In this document: positions 1 to 4,530 of the stretch, in pieces
Position numbering within the stretch: position 1 is the first letter of the stretch
Layout: each line of letters opens with the position of its first letter
Assembly: GCA_937141995.1 (NCBI GenBank)
Contig: CAKZQX010000925.1
Span: forward strand, 1 to 6,055
Length of the DNA: 6,055 nt
Direction: 5' to 3'
Source of the DNA: an uncultured Chloroflexaceae bacterium
Lineage (GTDB): Bacteria > Chloroflexota > Chloroflexia > Chloroflexales > Chloroflexaceae
Notes under the pieces: model-generated
The model's input: only the letters and a program-made list of their open reading frames with translations
What the model was told of the DNA's origin: nothing
Databases searched by the model: none
Made by a program: the position numbers and the translations under genes

Positions 1-1186
1 GAAGGAAGCTGCTGAGATTGCCAACCAGATGAAGAGCGTGTTTCTGGCAAACATGAGCCACGAGATCCGCACACCGCTGACCAGCATGATCGGCTATGCC
101 TCGCTCCTCTCCCGGCGGCTCGAGGGTAAAACCCGTTCCCAGGCGCAGCGCATTGAGGAGGGGGGCAAGCGGCTGTTGGAAACGCTCAACGCGGTGTTGA
201 TGCTGGCAAAACTGGAAGCCGGACGGGTCGAGGTTGTCTTTGAGACGATCCATGTGGCCGCCGAGGTCCGCGAGGTGGTCCGGCTCCATCAGCCGCAGGC
301 CGAGGCGAAGGGCCTGGACATGACCGTCCAGGTCACGCCCGCGGCCACCCGCGCACGCGCCGCGCTGGATCGGGGCGCGCTCAACAGCATTTTGCAGAAT
401 CTTATCTCGAACGCGATCAAATTTACCGAAACCGGTAGCGTGACAATCACGGTTGATTGCGATAAAAACCCGCCGTCCGCTAGTGATCTGGACAAGGTTG
501 TCGCGCCGGACGGCTGGATGCATGTGCATGTTGCGGACACCGGGATCGGGATTGCGCCGACGTTCCTGCCGCATATCTTTAATGCGTTCCATCAGGAGAG
601 CAGTGGGGTGAGCCGCTTACACGACGGGATCGGGTTGGGCCTGGCTATCTCCCAACAACTGGCCGAGAAGATGCAGGGCACGATTACCGTTGTCAGTGAG
701 AAAGGTCAGGGCAGCCACTTTACCGTCAGTTTTCCGCAGGTGCTGTCGGAAGAACTTGAGGACGAGACCGGGCCGACAGAGATAGTTGCCAAGAGCCGGA
801 CGCCCTGCCACCTCCTGCTGGTCGAAGACAATGAAGATACCCGCAAGCTGATCGAAGCGCTGCTCGAAGATCGCTGTCTCTTAACCGCCGTCACCAATGC
901 CCGGGAAGCGCAGGAAGTTGTCCACGATCTTCTGGACACGCTGGAACAGACCTTTGATGCCGTGCTGCTGGATATTCATCTGGGAGGCGGCCCCAGCGGA
1001 ACCGATCTGCTCCGCATCCTGCGCAACATACCGGCCTATCGGGATGTGCCCATCGCTGCGCTGACCGCGTATGCGCTTCCCGGCGACCGCGAACGCTTTT
1101 TACAGGCCGGGTTTGATGCCTACCTGCGCAAGCCCTTCACCGCCGACGAACTGACCGATTTTACCGCGCAACTGCTACCCCGGTGA
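1..1186 (+). CDS. Hybrid sensor histidine kinase with C-terminal receiver domain, 5' partial
   Basis: C-terminal part of a two-component hybrid kinase. The frame is already open at base 2 and reads KEAAEIANQ before the Met at 29, matching the helix that precedes the HisKA box in such kinases, so the true start lies upstream; Met 29 is internal. Numbering from that Met: HisKA box with phospho-accepting His11 ([10 protein letters not shown], bases 59-61); HATPase_c with N-box around 119-136 ([11 protein letters not shown]), G1 box VADTGIGIA (168-176) and G2 box GIGLGLAIS (200-208); a linker; then a receiver domain from about 261 with acidic residues E266/D267, phospho-acceptor D315 (AVLLDIHL), T346 and K368 (RKPF). 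All catalytic residues are present, so it should autophosphorylate and pass phosphate to its own receiver or a partner. The sensor region is missing, so the signal is unknown. No DNA-binding output domain follows. Link to the GCS genes is only by position. Confidence 0.95.
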   Translation, partial: KEAAEIANQMKSVFLANMSHEIRTPLTSMIGYASLLSRRLEGKTRSQAQRIEEGGKRLLETLNAVLMLAKLEAGRVEVVFETIHVAAEVREVVRLHQPQAEAKGLDMTVQVTPAATRARAALDRGALNSILQNLISNAIKFTETGSVTITVDCDKNPPSASDLDKVVAPDGWMHVHVADTGIGIAPTFLPHIFNAFHQESSGVSRLHDGIGLGLAISQQLAEKMQGTITVVSEKGQGSHFTVSFPQVLSEELEDETGPTEIVAKSRTPCHLLLVEDNEDTRKLIEALLEDRCLLTAVTNAREAQEVVHDLLDTLEQTFDAVLLDIHLGGGPSGTDLLRILRNIPAYRDVPIAALTAYALPGDRERFLQAGFDAYLRKPFTADELTDFTAQLLPR

Positions 1187-1320
1187 TTTGCCGCAGTCCG
1201 CCGCCTGTGGTACAAGAGATCACGTACGCCGGGAAACCTGCCACCGTGGGGATGAGAACGCTACCCCACAAAAGCCGGACATGCGGTATTATAGGCCGCA
1301 GCACGTTGTCTCACATCTGC

Positions 1321-1366
1321 GGGCGGAGAGCGTAGCCGTGCTACCAGGCGCATGGCTACGCTGCCC
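1321..1366 (+). promoter_or_regulatory. Stem-loop in the leader of gcvH
   Basis: Bases 1329-1341 pair with 1350-1362 to give a 13-bp stem with one G-U wobble (outer nine pairs AGCGTAGCC/GGCTACGCT) and an 8-base loop. After a 4-base bulge (GGAG, 1325-1328), GGGC at 1321-1324 can pair with GCCC at 1363-1366. The structure ends about 10 bases before the gcvH Shine-Dalgarno. No T-run follows, so it is not an ordinary intrinsic terminator. I looked for the conserved core of the glycine riboswitch and did not find it. It could be an RNA regulatory or stability element of gcvH, or an intergenic repeat copy; the sequence does not decide. Confidence 0.5.
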
Positions 1367-1375
1367 CCAATGTAC

Positions 1376-1383
1376 GAGGAGGA
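1376..1383 (+). promoter_or_regulatory. Ribosome binding site that fixes the gcvH start
   Basis: GAGGAGGA (GGAGG core 1378-1382) lies 5 bases before the ATG at 1388. This strong Shine-Dalgarno selects 1388 over the in-frame ATGs at 1352 and 1370, which would add residues that GcvH proteins lack and would run across the leader hairpin and the Shine-Dalgarno itself. Confidence 0.85.
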
Positions 1384-1387
1384 CTAT

Positions 1388-1777
1388 ATGAGCTTCAATA
1401 CTCCATCGGACCTGCGTTACGCGAAAAGCCACGAGTGGGTACGGGTTGACGGTGACGAAGTGGTCGTTGGTATTACTGATTATGCGCAGGATGCGCTGGG
1501 TGATGTGGTCTATATCGAGTTGCCCGGCGTCGGCGATAGTTTTGCGCCCGGTGATGTTTTTGGTGTGGTCGAGTCGGTCAAGGCTTCGTCCGATCTCTAT
1601 GCGCCGGTTGGCGGTGAGGTCGTAGCGGTCAATACGGCGCTGGAAGATGACCAGTCGGCGATCAACACCGCGCCCTACGGCGAGGGCTGGATGCTCCGCC
1701 TGAAGCCCTCCGGCGAAGAGGGCGAACTACTCGATGCCGCGGCCTACGAACAGGTTGTCGCGGAAGAACAGCATTAA
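1388..1777 (+). CDS. gcvH: Glycine cleavage system H protein (lipoyl carrier)
   Basis: A 129-residue GcvH, normal length for the family. It is the small soluble carrier of the glycine cleavage complex: its lipoyl arm takes the aminomethyl group from the P-protein, presents it to GcvT, and is reoxidised by lipoamide dehydrogenase. The N-terminal part carries the usual YAKSHEWVRVDGDEVVVGIT stretch (11-30). The lipoylation motif is ESVKASSDLYAP (62-73), with Lys65 as the attachment site (codon 1580-1582). The C-terminal half has the family pattern NTALEDDQSAINTAPYGEGW (82-101). The start was chosen from the GGAGG 5 bases upstream and the family N-terminus. It precedes gcvPA and gcvPB on the same strand but is separated from gcvPA by 201 bases full of repeats, so co-transcription is not certain. 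gcvT is not adjacent. Confidence 0.98.
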   Translation: MSFNTPSDLRYAKSHEWVRVDGDEVVVGITDYAQDALGDVVYIELPGVGDSFAPGDVFGVVESVKASSDLYAPVGGEVVAVNTALEDDQSAINTAPYGEGWMLRLKPSGEEGELLDAAAYEQVVAEEQH

Positions 1778-1784
1778 CATACGC

Positions 1785-1838
1785 GGTACTGCGTAGTTCC
1801 TCCGCTCCAAAATCACCCCGCACGAACTACGCAGTACC
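1785..1838. repeat. Perfect 15-bp inverted repeat downstream of gcvH
   Basis: GGTACTGCGTAGTTC (1785-1799) is the exact reverse complement of 1824-1838; the loop is 24 bases. It begins 7 bases after the gcvH stop codon. No T-run follows on the + strand, so it is not a typical intrinsic terminator, though it could protect the 3' end of the gcvH mRNA. The perfect arms around a long C-rich loop look like a small dispersed palindromic repeat. Its arms differ from those of the palindromic elements after gcvPA, apart from a loose likeness (GCGTAGTTCC here, GCGTAACTCC there). Confidence 0.8.
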
Positions 1839-1850
1839 CACCCGCACAAC

Positions 1851-1969
1851 CTACAACCTACAACCTACAACCTACAACCTACAATCTACAGACTACAAAC
1901 GCCGGGCTATGAGCTACAGACTACGGGATACGGGATACGGACTACGGACTACGGACTAGAAAATACGGA
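1851..1969 (+). repeat. Array of 17 degenerate 7-base tandem repeats before gcvPA
   Basis: Reading in steps of 7 from 1851, nearly every unit matches a CTAC-Pu-Pu-N pattern. The first four are identical CTACAAC. Then come CTACAAT, CTACAGA and CTACAAA, one strongly divergent unit (1900-1906) and CTATGAG. From 1914 the array is dominated by CTACGGG, ATACGGG, CTACGGA and ATACGGA, with one CTAGAAA. The register is never lost, so the two halves (A-rich units first, GG-rich units second) look like one array that diversified. GCACAAC just before (1844-1850) may be one more decayed unit. It contains stop codons and is not coding. It ends 9 bases before the gcvPA ATG, so it makes up most of the gcvPA leader. 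It is similar in style to the short heptanucleotide tandem repeats described in filamentous cyanobacteria. Confidence 0.9.
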
Positions 1970-1978
1970 TCAAAAAAT

Positions 1979-3316
1979 ATGTCTCACTACATTTCAATTA
2001 CCGATGCTGAGCGCGCCGAGATGCTACAGGCTATCGGCGTTGCCTCGGTTGCAGACCTGTTTGTTGATGTGCCGGAGCGACTACGCTTTCCCCGGCTGGA
2101 TCTGCCACGGCCACTGTCGGAACTGGATCTCTCCCGCGAGTTGCGCGGGCTGAGTGGCATGAATGCCAATGCCCAGAGCCACAGCATGTTCCTGGGCGCG
2201 GGGGCTTACAACCACTTCATACCCAGCGCGGTTGATCAGATCCTGCGACGGAGCGAGTTTTATACTGCCTACACACCCTACCAGCCCGAAATTAGCCAGG
2301 GCACGCTCCAGGCGATCTTCGAGTATCAGAGCCTGATTTCCAGCCTGACCGGGATGGAGGTTGCCAACGCCTCGCACTACGACGGCGGCACGGCGATTGC
2401 CGAGGCGGCGATCATGGCGCTGAATGTGTTGCGCAACCGGCGCAAAATTGTGGTTGCCCGCAGTGTGCATCCGCAGTATCGCGCGGTGTTGCGCACCTAC
2501 CTCCAGAGCCTGGACATTCCCATCGTGGGCGATGAAGAACCCGGTGCAACGATTGAGGATACCCTGGATCAGGTTGACGCGACAACCGCACTGGTTATCG
2601 TACAATCGCCGGATTTCCTGGGCCGCCTGCATGATCTGCGCGCCGTGGCGGAGCGGGTCCACGCGGCGGGGGCACTGCTGGCAGTTCATTTTGATCCGAT
2701 TGCGCTGGGGTTGTTCCAGACCCCTGGCGAGATCGACGCCGATATTGCCACGGCGGAGGGTCAGCCGCTGGGCATCGGCCTGAACTATGGCGGACCCTAC
2801 CTGGGCATTTTTACCTGCAAGCAGAAGCATGTTCACAAGATCGCCGGCCGGCTCGTGGGCGTAACTCAGGATGTCGATGGCAAACTTGCCTATGTGCTGA
2901 CGTTGCGGGCGCGTGAGCAGGATATTCGCCGGGAGCGGGCCACCAGCAATATCTGCACCAACCAGGGTCTGATGGCGCTGGCGGCGACGGTCTACCTGAG
3001 CCTGATGGGGCGTCAGGGGTTGCGCCGGGTGGCCGAACTCTGTTACCACCGCGCACACTACGCCGCAGATCAGATCGGTCAGTTGCCGGGTTACACGGTG
3101 CAAACCGCCACGCCTTTCTTCAAGGAGTTTGTGGTGGAATGCCCGCGTCCGGTTGCGGCCGTCAACGCCGCGCTGCGCGAGCGGGGTATCATCGGCGGGT
3201 ATGACCTGACACAGGACGAGCCCCATCTGAAGGATGCCATGCTCCTCTGCGTAACGGAGATGAATAGCAAGGCGGAGATTGATGAACTGGTAGGGGTACT
3301 GCGGGCAGTTGGATAG
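1979..3316 (+). CDS. gcvPA: Glycine dehydrogenase (decarboxylating) subunit 1, P-protein alpha
   Basis: A 445-residue protein matching the N-terminal half of GcvP, normal for the separate subunit 1. With GcvPB it forms the PLP enzyme that decarboxylates glycine and transfers the aminomethyl group to lipoyl-GcvH. Family signatures are FLGAGAYNHFIP (71-82), FYTAYTPYQPEISQG (94-108), NASHYDGGTA (130-139), NYGGPYLGIF (269-278), REQDIRRERATSNICTNQ (312-329) and CVTEMNSKAEID (424-435). It has a PLP-transferase fold but not the PLP lysine, which lies in GcvPB. The N-terminus (YISITDAERAEMLQAIGV) fits the family, so the ATG at 1979 is right even though no good Shine-Dalgarno precedes it. The leader just upstream is A-rich, and the nearest purine match is CGGA at 1966-1969, part of the last heptamer repeat. 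It is complete, yet its partner gene begins 1214 bases later, beyond repeats and xisHI. Confidence 0.98.
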   Translation: MSHYISITDAERAEMLQAIGVASVADLFVDVPERLRFPRLDLPRPLSELDLSRELRGLSGMNANAQSHSMFLGAGAYNHFIPSAVDQILRRSEFYTAYTPYQPEISQGTLQAIFEYQSLISSLTGMEVANASHYDGGTAIAEAAIMALNVLRNRRKIVVARSVHPQYRAVLRTYLQSLDIPIVGDEEPGATIEDTLDQVDATTALVIVQSPDFLGRLHDLRAVAERVHAAGALLAVHFDPIALGLFQTPGEIDADIATAEGQPLGIGLNYGGPYLGIFTCKQKHVHKIAGRLVGVTQDVDGKLAYVLTLRAREQDIRRERATSNICTNQGLMALAATVYLSLMGRQGLRRVAELCYHRAHYAADQIGQLPGYTVQTATPFFKEFVVECPRPVAAVNAALRERGIIGGYDLTQDEPHLKDAMLLCVTEMNSKAEIDELVGVLRAVG

Positions 3317-3317
3317 A

Positions 3318-3434
3318 TCAGTAACACGAGTTACACGGTGTGGTTTGTTCTGGCTTGGTGCCGGCCCCGAAACGGCAGCTTCGTCTGCTCAAACGCCCGG
3401 TTTGTAGGCCCAGTGCGTAACTCGTGTCAGTAAC
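3318..3434. repeat. Palindromic repeat element A, directly after gcvPA
   Basis: This element has inverted ends: ACACGAGTTAC (3324-3334) is the exact reverse complement of 3417-3427. It is flanked by direct copies of TCAGTAAC at 3318-3325 and 3427-3434. It starts 1 base after the gcvPA stop codon. The interior contains short self-complementary stretches such as CAAAC/GTTTG (3390-3394/3400-3404) and no gene. Its last 45 bases align with those of element B at about 36 of 45 positions by eye, so the two are diverged relatives. Terminal inverted repeats with flanking direct repeats and no coding capacity fit a MITE or REP-like non-autonomous element. No transposase source is visible. Confidence 0.8.
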
Positions 3435-3635
3435 AGGAGTTACGCGGTCGTTGACCCGACGGCAGATTCCGCCGCCGGCAGGGCGGAAGATTCCTTTCTT
3501 GTTCACACCATGTTTGCACTATGTGCAAATATGGTGTGAACAAGGAAAAACGTACCATGCTGCCGCAGGCGAATCGGGCGTCCATCGGGTGAAACGTCCG
3601 GTTTGAACACGCACCGCGTAACTCCTGTCAGTAAC
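3427..3635. repeat. Palindromic repeat element B, adjoining element A
   Basis: Ends are a perfect 16-bp inverted repeat: ACAGGAGTTACGCGGT (3433-3448) against 3613-3628. Direct copies of TCAGTAAC lie at 3427-3434 (shared with element A) and 3628-3635. Pairing extends inward imperfectly: CGTTGACCCGACG near 3449-3461 is complementary, with mismatches, to CATCGGGTGAAACG near 3584-3597. TTCCGCC/GGCGGAA (3468-3474/3483-3489) makes a local hairpin, and a very long stem lies at the centre (3495-3547, listed separately). The whole element could fold into one branched cruciform. Open frames across it on both strands are products of the palindrome and look non-coding. It is about 85 bases longer than element A, mostly because of the central hairpin block. 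Confidence 0.82.
3495..3547. repeat. Long near-perfect hairpin nested in element B
   Basis: Bases 3499-3519 pair with 3523-3543 over 21 positions with a single G-T wobble (3512/3530) and a 3-base loop TAT. Four more pairs (3495-3498/3544-3547, one wobble) extend it to 25 bp. The arms include TTGTTCACACCAT and TTTGCAC. It is more A+T-rich than the surrounding element and has no T-run after it on either strand, so it is not a normal terminator. Such a tight loop favours RNA hairpin formation or cruciform extrusion. It may be a separate palindrome inserted into an element A-like unit. Confidence 0.85.
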
Positions 3636-3640
3636 GTGAG

Positions 3641-3677
3641 GACACGGAAACACCGTCCGTATTTCCGTGTCTTTCTT
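3641..3677 (+). terminator. Terminator-like hairpin upstream of xisH
   Basis: GACACGGAAA (3641-3650) pairs perfectly with TTTCCGTGTC (3662-3671) around an 11-base loop. The T-rich tract TTTCTT (3672-3677) follows on the + strand. This fits an intrinsic terminator for transcripts reading from gcvPA, 325 bases after its stop codon. It starts 5 bases after the last TCAGTAAC, so it may instead be a third small palindrome of the repeat cluster. If it works as a terminator, xisH, xisI and gcvPB need their own promoter downstream of it. Confidence 0.5.
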
Positions 3678-3708
3678 GGGTGATACGCGCTTGAGGGACA
3701 TGTAAACG

Positions 3709-4176
3709 ATGCCGCAGAAAGATACCAGTCACGATAGTATCAAGCAAGCCCTGATCAATGATGGGTGGGAAATCACGGACGATCCGTATGTGATCTCCTA
3801 TGATGAATATTCGCTGTTTGTCGATATCGGTGCCGTTGATTCGCATCCTGTCCGTCAGGCAGAAGGGAAAGTGATCGGTCTACAGCGCGGTGAGCAGCAG
3901 ATTGCCGTGGAGATCAAGGAGTTTCGTGGAAAGTCTTTCATTACGGATCTGGAGCGAGCAATCGGACAGTATGTTCTTTACCGTTTGCTACTCAAGCGAA
4001 CCAACTCTAGCCGTACATTGTATCTGGCTGTTACCGATAGTGTATATGCGGATCTGTTTGAGACAGATATGGGTCGAGCAGTTATTACAGACGTACCTTT
4101 GCAATTGATTGTTGTAAGTGTGGAAAAGATGGAGGTGCTGCAATGGATAACACCAGAAAGTATAGCGAGATCCTGA
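3709..4176 (+). CDS. xisH: XisH-family protein (fdxN element excision controlling factor)
   Basis: A 155-residue XisH-like protein. XisH was found in Anabaena as a factor required, with XisI and the recombinase XisF, for developmentally timed excision of the fdxN element; its biochemical activity is not settled. Family features seen: N-terminal KDTSHDSIKQALINDGWEIT (4-23), LFVDIGA (36-42), IAVEIKEF (65-72), DLERAIGQYVLYR (80-92), LYLAVTDSVYADLF (104-117) and LQLIVVSVEK-MEVLQWI (131-147). D39 with E68-x-K70 resembles a PD-(D/E)XK nuclease motif, consistent with a restriction-nuclease-like fold. Compared with my memory of the family there are about 9-10 extra residues after VDIGA (about 43-52), making it longer than the usual roughly 140. 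Start: ATG 3709, with GAGGG at 3693-3697; the nearer ATG at 3700 is followed at once by TAA. G+C is about 40-48% in sampled lines, clearly below gcv. It overlaps xisI by 34 bases. Confidence 0.93.
   Translation: MPQKDTSHDSIKQALINDGWEITDDPYVISYDEYSLFVDIGAVDSHPVRQAEGKVIGLQRGEQQIAVEIKEFRGKSFITDLERAIGQYVLYRLLLKRTNSSRTLYLAVTDSVYADLFETDMGRAVITDVPLQLIVVSVEKMEVLQWITPESIARS
4131..4135 (+). promoter_or_regulatory. Ribosome binding site of xisI inside xisH
   Basis: GGAGG lies 7 bases before the xisI ATG at 4143, within the last codons of xisH. It is the best-spaced Shine-Dalgarno of the cassette and fixes the xisI start. It implies translation of xisI coupled to xisH. Confidence 0.85.
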
Positions 4177-4493
4177 AGGAAGTTCTGCTATATTATAGTC
4201 AGTTTCGTCCCTCACATGGCAACATTCGCGTAGACCTGATTTTTGACGAAGAACGGGATCACTATGCACTTGTCCATGCCGGGTGGAATCAGGGGCGACG
4301 TATCCACGCAATGATCTTTTATGCTACTCTGCACGACGGCAAGGTCTACCTGGAGCATGACGGCATTAACTACGGTATCTCTGATGACCTGATTGAGCGC
4401 GGCATTCCCGAAGCAGATATCGTCCTGACCTGGATGCAAGAACCGCTGCCGGATCGGGAGAAGGGTACGCTGCGTGCGTCTGTCTCCCGGTGA
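4143..4493 (+). CDS. xisI: XisI-family protein, partner of XisH
   Basis: A 116-residue XisI-like protein, close to the family's usual length of about 110. In Anabaena XisI acts with XisH in fdxN-element excision; a molecular activity is not established. Family features: N-terminal helix YSEILKEVLLYYSQFRPSHG (7-26), then FDEERDHYALVHAGW (34-48), RRIHAMIFYATLHDGKVYLE (52-71), and DDLIERGIPEADIVLTW (81-97). The C-terminal tail after about residue 100 (LPDREKGTLRASVSR) is charged and does not resemble the PYTGFAVA-like ending I associate with the family, so the end may be diverged. It starts within xisH in another frame with a good GGAGG. It ends 37 bases before gcvPB, close enough for read-through into that gene. 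No xisF-like recombinase gene is in the window. Confidence 0.93.
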   Translation: MDNTRKYSEILKEVLLYYSQFRPSHGNIRVDLIFDEERDHYALVHAGWNQGRRIHAMIFYATLHDGKVYLEHDGINYGISDDLIERGIPEADIVLTWMQEPLPDREKGTLRASVSR

Positions 4494-4530
4494 CGCCCGC
4501 TGTTCTCTTGCAAACTAGAAAGTTATTGGT

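Noticed and set aside
1246..1269. GTGGGG/CCCCAC hairpin as terminator of the kinase gene
   Set aside because: Only 6 bp with a 12-base loop, followed by A-rich rather than T-rich sequence. It is not convincing as a terminator on either strand.
1282..1300. TATTAT (1287-1292) inside a TGCGG/CCGCA inverted repeat, as -10 box or operator for gcvH
   Set aside because: No acceptable -35 hexamer at normal spacing, and 5-bp arms are too short to be meaningful alone.
1187..1387. Glycine riboswitch upstream of gcvH
   Set aside because: GGAGAG occurs (1325-1330), but the conserved core of the aptamer is not present, and there is no tandem aptamer arrangement.
1188..1391. Small + strand open frame (67 codons) between the kinase and gcvH
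   Set aside because: It has a TTG start with no Shine-Dalgarno, runs through the leader hairpin and into gcvH, and its composition is unlike a protein.
1851..1969. CRISPR array
   Set aside because: The units are 7 bases with no spacers, and there are no cas genes. It is a simple degenerate tandem repeat.
2081..3226. Long open frame (381 codons) on the minus strand opposite gcvPA
   Set aside because: It mirrors the codon structure of gcvPA on the other strand, and its translation shows no family motif. The + strand protein is unambiguous.
3424..3606. Open frames of about 60 codons on both strands of element B
   Set aside because: They follow from the palindrome, which reads alike on both strands, and no ribosome binding site precedes them.
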